NCBI GenBank assembly: GCA_028370155.1
Contig: CP116670.1
Span: forward strand, 3,968,001-4,032,000
Source: Arthrobacter sp. OVS8
Lineage (GTDB): Bacteria > Actinomycetota > Actinomycetes > Actinomycetales > Micrococcaceae
DNA: 64,000 bases
Direction: 5' to 3'
The position numbers and the translations under genes are program-made. The notes under the pieces were generated by a model. That model worked only from the letters and a program-made list of their open reading frames with translations, was not told where the DNA came from and ran no database searches. Shown one piece after another: positions 9,329 to 18,792 of the stretch; positions within the stretch are counted from its first letter, which is position 1; each line of letters begins with the position of its first letter.

Positions 9329-10207
9329 CTAGTAGCGGTCGATCGTGGGAAGGGCGGGAGCGGTCTTGATGACCTCTCCGGCGGTGTCTTCCCAGGCCTT
9401 CTTGTAGGAACCGTCCTCGTCGAAAGCCTCCAACTGGTCGTTGATCCACATGCGGAACTCCGTGTCGTCCTTCTTCAGGCCGATGCCGTAGGGCTCCTTC
9501 GTGAAGGTCTCATCCGATGCCAGCTTGAACGCATCCGGCTCCTTGGCCACAAAACCGGCCAGGATGACGTTGTCAGTGGTGATCGCTTCAACCTGCTTGT
9601 TGCGCAGCGGCTCAAGGCAGGCGGAGTAGGTCGCGGCCGGAACCAGGATCGCCCCGTACTTCTCCACAATCGTCTCGGCCGGGGTGGAACCGGTCACGGA
9701 GCAGACGTTCTTGCCCTTGACGTCCTCGGGCTTGGTGATGGTCGTGTTGTCCTTGTTGACCATCAGAGCCTGGCCGGCCTCGTAGTACGGCCCGGCGAAG
9801 TCGACTTCGGTTTTGCGCTTGTCGTTGATCGTGTAGGTGGCGACGATCATGTCCACCTTGCCCTGCTTGATGAACTGCTCGCGGTTGGCGGAGACGGTTT
9901 CCACCCACTCGATCTTGTCGGCGGGAATGCCCAGCTTGGCGGCGATCAGCTTGCCCATTTCGACGTCGAACCCGACCGGCTTGCCGTCCAGGCCCTTCTG
10001 GCCGAAGAGCGGCTGATCGAACTTGGTGCCGATGACGATCTTGCCGGCGGATGAAAGCTTGGCCATGGTGGTGTCGGCAGCGAAGCTCGGCTTCTCGGCG
10101 ACAGGCGGGTTGGACGTGGTGCTGCTGCCGCAGGCGCTCAGGCTGAGTGCCAGAGCCGCGGATGCGGCAACCAGAAGGGATTTCCTTCGGGTCAAAAATG
10201 CCTTCAT
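9329..10207 (-). CDS. gluB: Glutamate-binding lipoprotein of the ABC importer
   Basis: Extracellular substrate-binding protein of type 3 (polar amino acids), 292 residues, intact. The N-terminus is a lipoprotein signal: MKAFLTRRKSLLVAASAALA followed by lipobox LSAC, so Cys26 would be lipidated. The mature part shows the family run VIGTKFDQPLFGQKG, VGFDVEMGKLIAAKLG and TYTINDKRKTEVDFAGPYY. It lies between the ATPase and permease genes. A hairpin just upstream (10226-10245) may raise its expression relative to the ATPase. Confidence 0.9.
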   Translation of the reverse strand: MKAFLTRRKSLLVAASAALALSLSACGSSTTSNPPVAEKPSFAADTTMAKLSSAGKIVIGTKFDQPLFGQKGLDGKPVGFDVEMGKLIAAKLGIPADKIEWVETVSANREQFIKQGKVDMIVATYTINDKRKTEVDFAGPYYEAGQALMVNKDNTTITKPEDVKGKNVCSVTGSTPAETIVEKYGAILVPAATYSACLEPLRNKQVEAITTDNVILAGFVAKEPDAFKLASDETFTKEPYGIGLKKDDTEFRMWINDQLEAFDEDGSYKKAWEDTAGEVIKTAPALPTIDRY

Positions 10208-10225
10208 GACATTCCTTTCATTGGA

Positions 10226-10245
10226 CGGCCGCCTTTCGGCGGCCG
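10226..10245 (-). other. Stable GAAA-loop hairpin between gluA and gluB
   Basis: On the minus (transcribed) strand CGGCCGCC-GAAA-GGCGGCCG forms an 8-bp G/C stem closed by a GNRA tetraloop. It sits between the gluA stop and the gluB start. There is no T run, so it is more likely a processing or stabilising element than a full terminator; that role is inference. Confidence 0.6.
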
Positions 10246-10277
10246 GGTGCGAACTCGGAGGGAACTCGTCAGGGAAC

Positions 10278-11032
10278 TCAGTGGGTCAGCAGCTTGGAGA
10301 GGAAGTCTTTGGCGCGGCTGCTCTTGGGGTTGGTGAAGAACTCTTCGGGGTGGCGTCCTCGACGATCTGGCCGCCGTCCATAAACACCACGCGGTGCGCG
10401 GCCTTGCGGGCGAAGCCCATCTCGTGGGTGACCACGATCATGGTCATGCCCTCCTTGGCCAGCTGGATCATGACGTCGAGGACCTCGTTGATCATTTCCG
10501 GGTCCAGCGCCGAGGTCGGCTCATCGAAGAGCATGACCTTCGGCTTCATGGCCAGCGCACGGGCGATCGCGACGCGCTGCTGCTGGCCGCCGGAGAGCTG
10601 GGCGGGCAGCTTGGGGGCCTGGTGCCCGACGCCGACGCGCTCCAGCAGGGCCATGGCGTCCTTGTCGGCTTCGGTCTTTGAGATGCCTTTGACCTTGATG
10701 GGGCCAAGGGTGACGTTCTCGAGGATCGTTTTGTGGGCGAAGAGGTTGAACGACTGGAAGACCATGCCGACGTCGGCTCGCAGTTTGGCGAGTTCCTTGC
10801 CCTCGGCGGGCAGTTCCTTGCCGTCGATCTTGATGACGCCGTCGTCGATCGTCTCCAGGCGGTTGATGGCCCGGCAAAGCGTTGACTTGCCGGAACCCGA
10901 CGGTCCGATGACGACAACAACCTCGCCCTTGCGGACATTCAGGTTGATGTCCTTCAGGACGTGCAACTCGCCGTAGTGCTTGTTGACGGCATTCAGGGAG
11001 ACGAGGGCATCGCCGGGCACTTGAGTAGTCAT
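10278..11032 (-). CDS. gluA: Glutamate ABC transporter ATP-binding protein
   Basis: Energy-coupling ATPase, 251 residues after restoring one C near 10347-10350. Walker A GPSGSGKST, Q-loop VFQSFNLFAHKT, signature LSGGQQQR, Walker B VMLFDEPTSALDPE and the H-loop VVTHEMGFAR are all visible. Without the lost base the last 20 residues are scrambled; with it the chain ends FLSKLLTH at TGA 10278-10280, as in the family. First gene of the operon, divergent from the LOG-family gene. Confidence 0.92.
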
Positions 11033-11237
11033 AAGAAGAATCTAGCGAACATTGCGGCTATATGACCGCAATCACTCCGACTTCCTATAGATCGTGATTC
11101 AAGAGATACATGCAGGTCAGAGTGCCTGATGTGGCGTTTGGTAGCCCGTGGTGCCGGCCGGAGGTTCGGCCCCGGGTACCCGGGCGCCCGGGCCGCGCCG
11201 GACGGGCGCGGCCCGATTTCCGCGCTAACCTGTGGGC

Positions 11238-12112
11238 ATGAGTACCGATCCGCAGCCCGCGCCAGCCGGAAAACCAGTCGCCAACACCGCCGCGAAGGCA
11301 GCCGGGCAGCCCTCCGGCGAACCCCGCGACACGCCGCCGCCGGCCGGGATCCGGCACAAAGGCCCCTTGAGCTGCGGCGCAAGGCGGCCAAGGTCACCAT
11401 GTCGGACCGGACGTTGCTGGACACCAAGGGTCCGGGCCAGTTTGTCCACACGGACCCCTGGCGGGTCCTGAGGATCCAGAGCGAGTTCGTGGAAGGGTTT
11501 GGGGCGCTGGCCGACCTGGGCCCGGCGGTGAGCGTCTTCGGCTCGGCCCGGACCGTGCCCGGCAGCCTGAACTATGAGCTCGCCGTCGAGGTGGGGCGGC
11601 AGCTCGCCGAAGCCGGGCTCGCCGTCATCACCGGCGGAGGCCCCGGCTCGATGGAGGCCGCCAACAAGGGCGCCGTGCAGGGCAACGGGGTGTCGGTGGG
11701 CCTCGGCATCGAACTGCCCTTCGAGCAGGGGATGAACCAGTGGGTGGACCTGGGGATCAACTTCCGGTACTTCTTCGCCCGCAAGACGATGTTCGTGAAG
11801 TACGCCCAGGGGTTCATCGTGCTGCCGGGCGGCCTCGGAACCCTGGATGAACTCTTCGAAGCGATGGTCCTGGTCCAGACCCGGAAGGTGACCTCCTTCC
11901 CGATTGTCCTGCTCGGGACGGCGTTCTGGAGCCCGATGGTGGAATGGATCCAGAACACGCTTGTCTCCGAGGGCATGATGTCCGAGGAAGATCTGGACCT
12001 GCTGCAGGTGGTGGACGATCCCGCGCTCGCCGTGGAGCTGGTGGTGGAAGGCGCCGCGCGGCACCGGAACCCCAACGGCACCGGCAACGGGACCGGCGGC
12101 ACGCGGGGCTGA
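11238..12112 (+). CDS. LOG-family (TIGR00730) Rossmann-fold nucleotide hydrolase
   Basis: 291 residues after restoring one C near 11363-11366. The core carries GGGPGSMEAAN and the diagnostic PGGLGTLDELFE, which define the LOG / lysine-decarboxylase-like family. Members release the base from nucleoside 5'-monophosphates (cytokinin-activating type); the real substrate here is unknown. The N-terminal 45 residues and the Gly/Asn tail are low complexity. I use the ATG at 11238, with a TAACCT -10 box 7 bases before it suggesting a leaderless mRNA; a GTG at 11232 is the alternative. It leads an apparent operon with the DivIVA-domain gene. Confidence 0.85.
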
Positions 12113-12155
12113 CAGTCCACCGGCCGGAACCGCCGTCGTCTGGCACGATGGGGGA

Positions 12156-12517
12156 GTGAGCTTCTTCCTGGTTTTCCTCGCGATCGCGCTGGTCGGCACC
12201 GCTTTTTCCTCGGTGCCGGCCGGCCGTCGAAAGTCGTCCGCGGCCGCCGCGGGGCGGACGACGGCGGACCGCGCGCCTTCGATGACGGCTTCGACCAGCC
12301 GGTCGCAAACCTCCCGCCGGTGCTGCTGCCGGCCGAGGCGGAACCGTCCGACGTCGACCGTCTCCGTTTCGCCGTGGGCTTGCGGGGCTACCGGATGGAC
12401 CAGGTGGACCAGGTGCTGGACGAGTTGCGGGACCAACTCGCGGCCAAGGACCGGCGGATCGCGGAGCTGAAGACCGCCCCGGGCCGCGCCCGGCACAACC
12501 CGGAGCAGGCTCCGTGA
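12156..12517 (+). CDS. Membrane-anchored DivIVA-domain protein
   Basis: About 120 residues once one T is restored in the T run at 12203-12207. One N-terminal membrane helix (SFFLVFLAIALVGTAFFLGA), a basic and acidic linker, then a short DivIVA-type segment RLRFAVGLRGYRMDQVDQVL that should form a coiled coil. The GTG at 12156 follows GGGGGA. The stop overlaps the next gene's start (GTGA, 12514-12517), so the two are translationally coupled. A role in cell-pole or envelope organisation is inferred from the domain only. Confidence 0.72.
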
Positions 12518-13909
12518 GCGGTGAAAACATCCGTCCGGGAGCGCCGGAGGCGGAGCCGCGGGAAAACCGCGATCCGGTGGCGCGCCGTGCCCGCGGGCAC
12601 GGGGCAGCGGACCCGACCGCGGCAGCGTGGAGCGTTATCGCAGCGGCCGGCGCCCGGGCGGCGCGCTGGCCCTGGTGGGTCCAGGTGGGTGCACTCTATG
12701 TCGCCGCTAGGTTTGTCAGTGCCTGCATCTTTATGGCCGCGGCCCTGCACCAGGGCGTCAACCCTGGTTCCCGGCCAAGCCGGACTACTGGTCTTTCGTC
12801 AATATCTGGGACGCGCGCTGGTATGGCGAAGCCCTGCAGAACGGCTACCCGGAGGTCCTCCCCACCGACGAGGCCGGCAATGTGCAGGAGAACGCCTGGG
12901 CCTTCTATGCGCTCTTCCCCATGCTGGGCCGGGTGGTCGCGGGGCTGACCGGGATGCCGCCGGCGGCAGCGCTGACGCTGATCGCCCTGGTGGCGGGGCT
13001 GGGTGCGGCACTGGCCATCTACAGCGTCTTCCGGCTCAAGGCATCGCACCGCACTGCGCTCTGGGCTACGGTGTTCGTCGCCACTTTTCCGGTCTCTCCC
13101 GTGCTTCAGGTGCCCTACGCAGAGTCGCTGAACCTGCTCCTGCTGGCATCCGCCCTGCTGCTGGTGGTGGAACGCCGTTACCTGCTGGCGATGCCCGTGG
13201 TTGTGCTGATGTGCCTGTCCCGGCCCACCGGCGTCCCCTTCGCGGCGATGGTGGGGCTGCTGTTCCTCTACCGGGTGTGGCAGTCCTACTCGGCGGCCCG
13301 CGGCCTGTCAGTCGCGGCGGGCATCGGCGGCCGGGGCGCCGGGCAGGCCGGGGCCTTTCCGTCCGGTACCGGGCAGGCCGGGGCCGTTCCGCACAGCGGC
13401 CCGCAGCTCTGGTCGCTGGCCGGGCTGACCGCGGTCAGCGGAATCGGCGCCCTCACGTGGCCGGCCATCGCCTGGGCCGTGACCGGTGATATCCAGGCCT
13501 ACACCAAAACGGAAACCGTCTGGCGCGGCCACGACCTGGTGCCGTTCAAGCCCTGGTTCGACACCGGCGTCCTGCTCTTCGGCCCGGTGCTGGGACTGCT
13601 GGCGCCCTTCGTCTTCGTGGCACTCTTCAGCTTGTTCATGATGTGCCGCCCGGTGCGGGCACTGGGCACGGAGCTGCGGCTGTGGTGCGCCTGCTACATG
13701 GGCTACCTGCTGCTGTTCCTGCACCCGCAGACAAGCACCTTCCGGATGCTGCTCCCGCTCTTCCCGCTCGCCCTCAGCGCGGCGCTCGTCTCCCGGTCCC
13801 GCGCGTATCGCGGCACGGTGGTCCTCATGTTCCTGCTGCTGCAGATCGTCTGGATCGTCTGGCTGTGGGCCTGGGCTCCACTGCCCGGCGGAGGGACTAT
13901 CCGCCGTGA
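12514..13909 (+). CDS. PIG-V-like integral membrane mannosyltransferase
   Basis: 465 residues after restoring one base near 12762-12764 and one near 13891-13895. A polyprenyl-sugar-dependent glycosyltransferase of the GT-C type: a long cytoplasmic N-terminus, then about ten membrane helices. The catalytic loop FVNIWDARWYGEALQNGYP carries the D-x-x-WY element of PIG-V / GT-C mannosyltransferases. The corrected C-terminus is PLPGGGDYPP. A Gly/Ala-rich cytoplasmic loop (about residues 270-295) contains two copies of GTGQAGA-type sequence. Acceptor unknown; cell-wall or glycolipid mannosylation is an inference. Confidence 0.75.
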
Positions 13910-14014
13910 CGCGCGGCACCTTTCGCGGCTGGCGGAGCAGCGTCGGTGGGATCAGGACGCGGCGCGTCGGAAAGTCCAACGATTAGCTACAGCCGCGTTG
14001 TTACGCGATAATAG

Positions 14015-14092
14015 ATGGTAAGCAAGGACAAGAAGCAAACTGAGTATATGGCCCTGATGGCTTCCATCGCGGCCGCCGGGCAGCTTGATTGA
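14015..14092 (+). CDS. Possible 25-residue leader peptide or spurious ORF
   Basis: ATG 14015 to TGA 14092 encodes a short peptide, MVSKDKKQTEYMALMASIAA then AGQLD. A GATAAT box lies just upstream, so transcription probably begins here. It ends 61 bases before the DUF3117 gene. No ribosome site is evident. It may be a leader peptide or nothing; I list it because nothing else occupies this gap. Confidence 0.25.
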   Translation: MVSKDKKQTEYMALMASIAAAGQLD

Positions 14093-14153
14093 CTAAGCGG
14101 ACGCAGCCCGGCCGGGCTGGTATGTCACTGGACTAATGGAGGGGATATTCCTT

Positions 14154-14321
14154 ATGGCGGCTATGAAACCACGCACCGGCGACGGCCCGATGGAAGTTAC
14201 TAAAGAGGGGCGCAGCCTGATCATGCGTGTCCCGCTCGAAGGCGGCGGGCGGCTCGTGGTCGAACTGAACTCTGCCGAAGCCACCAACTTGAAGGAATGC
14301 CTCGTCGGCGTTACCGAGTAA
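14154..14321 (+). CDS. DUF3117 small protein (55 aa)
   Basis: Intact 55-residue protein (MAAMKPRTGDGPMEVTKEGR ... LKECLVGVTE), nearly invariant across actinobacteria. The ATG at 14154 is preceded by GGAGGGG; the longer in-frame start at 14136 lies over the ribosome site and is rejected. Function is unknown. It is a single gene with its own terminator, and strong conservation suggests a core role. Confidence 0.9.
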   Translation: MAAMKPRTGDGPMEVTKEGRSLIMRVPLEGGGRLVVELNSAEATNLKECLVGVTE

Positions 14322-14344
14322 CTGCACGGCACTCTTGGACAGAA

Positions 14345-14395
14345 GGGCGGGGTCCGCGACCGGATGGTTGCGGGCCCCGCCCTCTTTGGTTTTTC
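14345..14395 (+). terminator. Terminator after the DUF3117 gene
   Basis: GGGCGGGG (14345-14352) pairs with CCCCGCCC (14375-14382), extended by CCGC/GCGG inside after a one-base bulge, followed by the T-rich CTCTTTGGTTTTTC. Confidence 0.75.
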
Positions 14396-14480
14396 GGGAC
14401 CGCGGGCCCCGCCCGTGAAAGCGCTGCCCGTGAAGCCACCGCCGGCGGGCGGTCAGGTCATAAAAGCTGGTTCTTGACGG

Positions 14481-15111
14481 CTACTTCTTGACGGCGACCA
14501 GCAGGCCGTCGCCGGTGGGCAGCATGGCCGAGGCCAGGCGGTCGTCATCGCGGATGGACTTGCCCACCTGACGCAGGATCACGGTGGTGGCCTCGCGTGC
14601 GGCGGGGTTGGCGACCCGGTCCTGGTCTAGGGCGTCGTTGACGATCAGCAGGCCGCCGGATTTGAGCAGGCGGACGGCCTGTTCCACATAGCCGGGGTAA
14701 TTCGGTTTGTCCGCGTCAATGAAGACCAGGTCATAGGCGCCGTCCGTCAGCCGGGGAGGACGTCGCGGGCGCGGCCGGAAATGGTCCGTGTGCGGTTGGC
14801 CGGGCTGCCGGCCTCCTGGAACGCCTCGCGCGCGGCTTTCAGGTGCTCGACGTCGACGTCGATGGTGGTCAGTACGGCGTGAGGACCCAGCCCGCGCAGG
14901 ATGCAGACGCCGGAGACGCCCGCGCCGGTGCCGATTTCGACCGCCGTCTGGGCCTTGGACGACGCTGCGAGGACGGTCAGGACGGCCCCGACCCCGGGCC
15001 GACCGGCGTGACGCCCAGTTCGAAGGACCGTTCGCGCGCGTGCAACAGGACCTCATCCTCGGCAGGCAGATCTTCTGCGTAGGACCAGCTCGTGGACTTA
15101 TCGGCGCTCAT
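14481..15111 (-). CDS. SAM-dependent O-methyltransferase (class I, CCoAOMT-like)
   Basis: 210 residues after restoring one base near 14992-14995 and one near 14753-14756. The Rossmann fold shows motif I AVEIGTGAGVSGVCILRG, the acidic segment TTIDVDVEHLKAARE and the metal-site run DLVFIDADKPNYPGYV. This is the family of small divalent-metal O-methyltransferases; mycobacteria keep a similar gene beside sigE. Substrate unknown. Divergent from sigE across a 340-base gap, possibly sharing stress control. Confidence 0.85.
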
Positions 15112-15451
15112 GGAATTCGCTTTCTGGGCGGCAGGGGATTATTTAGTCCAGCGTACTGTGTCAGGGGGTGACCGGCCGGGAGGCGCCCCGCTGCGGCCGG
15201 GACGGCGGGCACGGCGGAAGAGTGCCGGACCGCGGCTGACCCGCGGCGCTCGTGGTGCTTGCCTGCTGCGCTGCCGGCGTCCGGTTCCGCCGTGGGCTGA
15301 AGGAGGCCGGGCGTCAGGAAATTCCCAGCTTATGTTGAAATGATGGAGATCCGCTCATCCGCGTGGTGATCGGCGTCGAATCAAGGATGCAGGAGCTTGC
15401 ACCCGCAAGCACCGTCCACGGCGTAAGCACCATCCACGAGGGGAGCGGACA
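15112..15451. other. Intergenic region between the methyltransferase and sigE
   Basis: 340 bases without a convincing gene. It must hold two divergent promoters. The sigE side has a direct repeat: AAGCACCGTCCACG (15407-15420) and AAGCACCATCCACG (15425-15438), 18 bases apart, just before the ribosome site GAGGGGAG. I see no certain extracytoplasmic-sigma promoter. Confidence 0.5.
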
Positions 15452-16086
15452 ATGTCGGTAGTGGCAGCTGTCCCTGCAACTGAAGAGTCCCGCCCTGCGG
15501 CGGAAGCCGAATGGGTCCGGCCCACCTGGGAGGAAGTGGTGACCAACCACTCCGCGAAGGTGTACCGCCTGGCGTATCGGCTCACCGGCAACAAGTACGA
15601 CGCCGAGGACCTCACCCAGGAAGTGTTCGTCAGGGTGTTCCGCTCGCTCGAGAACTTCAAGCCCGGCACCCTGGACGGCTGGCTGCACCGGATCACCACC
15701 AACCTCTTCCTGGACCAGGCCCGGCGCAAGAGCCGGATCCGCTTCGACGCGCTGGCAGAAGACGCCGAATCACGCCTGCCCGGACGCGAGCCCGGCCCGG
15801 AACAGAGCTTCGAATTCAACAACCTTGACGTCGATGTGCAGGCCGCCCTGGAGGAGCTTCCCCGGACTTCCGCGCCGCCGTCGTGCTCTGCGACCTCGAG
15901 GGGCTGTCCTACGACGAGGTGGCCGTCGCCCTGGGCATCAAGCTCGGGACCGTCCGCTCCAGGATCCACCGCGGACGGACCATGCTGCGGGAGAAGCTGG
16001 CGCACCGTGACCCGCGGCCGCAGCAGTCCGCCAAGACCTCGCTGAAGCCCCGGCTCAAGATGCCGCGCATCGCCGGTCTCCTCTGA
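15452..16086 (+). CDS. sigE: ECF RNA polymerase sigma factor SigE
   Basis: 211 residues after restoring one C near 15860-15863. Region 2 (YDAEDLTQEVFVRVFRSLEN) and region 4 (GLSYDEVAVALGIKLGTVRS, RIHRGRTMLREKL) are clear. The corrected junction reads ALEELPPDFRAAVVLCDLEG, as in the family. It is followed after 23 bases by a zinc-finger anti-sigma factor and then tatB and mrp, the same order as the mycobacterial sigE locus, which supports a role in envelope and heat stress. Start ATG 15452 with GAGGGGAG upstream. Confidence 0.92.
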
Positions 16087-16109
16087 ACTTCGATTCTCTG
16101 AAACACGCG

Positions 16110-17143
16110 ATGCGTCTGCTGAAACGACTGCTGCGCCGCGGCCATGACCGGCGGCGCCAGCACGTGGAGTCGTGCGCGGAGTGCTATCAGCAGCTGCGCC
16201 GGGAGCGCCAGTACCTGGAGCGCCTGCGGGGCGCTGAAGTCCCAATGGCCAGCGACGACCTGACGGCGCGCCTGCTGGCCCGCACCGAGGAACTGGCCCG
16301 AGGCGGACAGCCGGCACCATACTCGTTGTCCGCCGCCGTGCCGGCTGCCCGCGGCTTCCGTCCGGCAATCCGGGCCGCCGTGCTGGTGGCGGCGGTGCCG
16401 CGGCTGCCGCGGCCATGCTCGGAGGATCCGCCTACCTGATGGGCGGGGAGCCCGCCCCGCTGGCCGACGGCACGCCCGCCTCAGTCTTCCTGCAGCGGGA
16501 CCTTTCAGCCTCCGCGCCGGCCGCCGACGATGCAGCAACGGGCCCGCCCGCCGGCTGGAGCCTCACCGGCGAACCGGACTTCACCCCTGACGGCGCCCTC
16601 ACGGCGGCGCAGCTCGCCACACTGCGCTCCGAGGGCTGGACATGTCCGGAACTCCGTGAACTCGGCTACCACCTGGTCTGGGCCCGGGGCGGGGTGCTGG
16701 CCGGCGTCAACATCGTGGAACTGCGCCTCACCGACGGCCGGCACTTCGCCACCATCCTCGAACAGCACGGCAGCCTGCCCGGGCCGTCCGGTGCACCGGG
16801 CGACGCGTCGCAAGCGTCCCCGCCGGCGCCGGTCAATGTGCTCACGGGCCGTTCCGCGGCGTCGGACGGCTTTACCACCGAGGCGGTTCCGGCCGGCGGT
16901 GTCCTGTGGGTCAACCATGCGTCCCCCTTCGCTGCCATCTACCAGGCCGGCGACGCCACGTTCACCTACGTCTCGGACCAGGCAGCGGAGCAGGCCGACG
17001 ACGGCGTGGCCGCGTTGGTGCGCGCCGGCACCCTGCCGCCCGACGCGGCCGCCGGAGACGCGGCGGCGACCGACGCCGGGCACAACGTCACCGCCCGGCT
17101 GGAGCGCGGCATGGGCAGGATTCTGGAGCTGCTGGCCCCGTGA
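16110..17143 (+). CDS. Anti-sigma factor with zinc-finger (RseA-like) and outer sensor domain
   Basis: 344 residues after restoring one base near 16390-16395. The N-terminus has the ZAS motif H-x3-C-x2-C (HVESCAECYQQL) that binds sigma. The corrected middle forms one Ala/Gly-rich membrane helix ending AMLGGSAYLMGG, followed by an exported domain of about 230 residues with no recognised fold. The frame break falls exactly in the membrane helix. It directly follows sigE, so it most likely holds SigE inactive until an envelope signal arrives. Confidence 0.8.
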
Positions 17144-17223
17144 CCGGCGGTTCTGCCGGGGCCATGCGTCGTGACCCACGGCCGAATCGTCCCAGCTCCG
17201 ATTGAGAGGGTAATCTTCCTACA

Positions 17224-17619
17224 GTGCTTGGAATCAATGGACCGGAATTCTTACTGCTGCTGATCATCGGACTTCTGGTGATTGGTCCCAGCCGGCTGCC
17301 CGAATACACGCAGAAACTTGCCAACATCGTCAAGGAAGTCCGCCGGATGGCGTCCGGGGCGCGGGAGCAGATCAAGGATGAAGTCGGCATCGATATCGAT
17401 GATGTCGACTGGAAGAAGTACGATCCCCGGCAGTACGATCCGCGCAGGATCATCAAGGAAGCGCTGCTCGACGATGACACCAAGCCGGTCAGCGCCGGCG
17501 CCCCGGCCGCCGCAGCCACCGTGGCTGCAGCCTCCGCGGCCGCGGACCGCCGCTCCGCACGCGTGATGGAGCGCCTCGGGGACGGCGAACCGGCACCCTT
17601 CGACTCGGAAGCTACCTAG
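17224..17619 (+). CDS. tatB: Twin-arginine translocase subunit TatB
   Basis: 131 residues, intact. One N-terminal membrane helix (GPEFLLLLIIGLLVIGPSRL) with the Glu and Gly-Pro hinge of Tat proteins, an amphipathic helix (EYTQKLANIVKEVRRMASG) and a charged tail. GTG start at 17224. It recognises folded Tat substrates together with TatC, which is not in this window. Its stop overlaps the stop of convergent mrp by two bases (CTAG, 17616-17619). Confidence 0.92.
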   Translation: MLGINGPEFLLLLIIGLLVIGPSRLPEYTQKLANIVKEVRRMASGAREQIKDEVGIDIDDVDWKKYDPRQYDPRRIIKEALLDDDTKPVSAGAPAAAATVAAASAAADRRSARVMERLGDGEPAPFDSEAT

Positions 17620-18781
17620 CGGGGCTGCAGGCCCAGGGACAGTCCGCTCAGCCCGCGCGGGACCGCGGAGAGCTTCCCTGCGATGTCCAGCAGCGCCACG
17701 GCCGACGGCGTCTCGGGACGCCCCAGCACCAGGGAACCCCGGCGTCGCCGCCCTCCCGCAGCAGGATGTCCAGCGGAATCTGTCCCAGCAGCGGAACATC
17801 GGTTCCCACCGTGGCGGACAGCCGTTCGGCCAGCACAGCGCCGCCGCCGCTGCCGAACAGCTCCATCCGGCCGCCGTCGGGCATTTCCAGGTACGACATG
17901 TTTTCCACGACGCCGGCGACGCTCTGGCCGGTCTGGGTCGCGATGGCTCCCGCCCGCTCGGCCACGTCCGCGGCGGCCGCCTGCGGTGTGGTCACCACCA
18001 GGATCTGCGCTTTCGGCAGGAGCTGCGCCACGGAGATGGCGATGTCCCCGGTTCCGGGCGGAAGGTCCAGGAAGAGCGCGTCGAGGTCGCCGAAATAGAC
18101 GTCGGTAAGGAACTGCTCCAGGGCGCGGTGCAGCATGGGCCCGCGCCAGGCGACCGGCTGGTTGCCGGTGACAAACATGCCGATGGAGATGACTTTGACG
18201 CCGTAGGCCACCGGCGGCAAGATCATGTCATCCACCCGGGTGGGGGCCTGGGTGATGCCCATCAGTGCCGGGACGGAGAAACCGTAGACGTCCGCGTCCA
18301 CGATTCCTACGCGCAGTCCCTGGGCGGCCAGCGCGCAGGCGAGGTTCACCGTCACGGAGGACTTGCCCACTCCGCCCTTGCCGCTCGCGACGGCATACAC
18401 CTTGGTCAGCGACCCGGGGTCGTTGAACGGAATCCCGCGCTGCCCGCCCGGACCGCGGAGCTGTTCCTTGAGGGCGTCGCGCTGCTCCTGCGTCATGACC
18501 TTCAGTTCGACGTCGACGCCGGTCACGCCGGGTACGGCGGCCAGCGCCGCCTCGCAGTCCGCGGTGATGGTGCCGCGCAGGGGGCAGCCGGCGATCGTCA
18601 GGAGCACCGCTATCCGCACCCGGCCGCCGTCGGAGACCTCCACAGCGTCCACCATGCCCAGCTCGGTGATGGGACGGCGGAGCTCGGGGTCGATCACGGT
18701 GGCCAGTGCGGTGTGGACTGCCTGCTCCAAGGCAGTAGCCGGGGAGCTGCCCTGGAGGCCGTTGTCCTGGGTGGGGTTCAT
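17616..18781 (-). CDS. mrp: Mrp/NBP35-family P-loop ATPase (Fe-S carrier type)
   Basis: 388 residues after restoring one base near 17732-17734, which restores the C-terminus ending LSGLSLGLQPR. An N-terminal MIP18/DUF59 domain (about residues 20-110) precedes the ATPase with deviant Walker A SGKGGVGKSSVTVNLA and DLPPGTGDIAISVAQLLP. The family helps deliver iron-sulfur clusters. The Cys pair found in many Mrp proteins after ENMSY is absent here (ENMSYLEMPDGGRMELFG). Convergent with tatB, and next to the DUF1003 gene on the same strand. Confidence 0.88.
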
Positions 18782-18792
18782 ACGATGAATGC

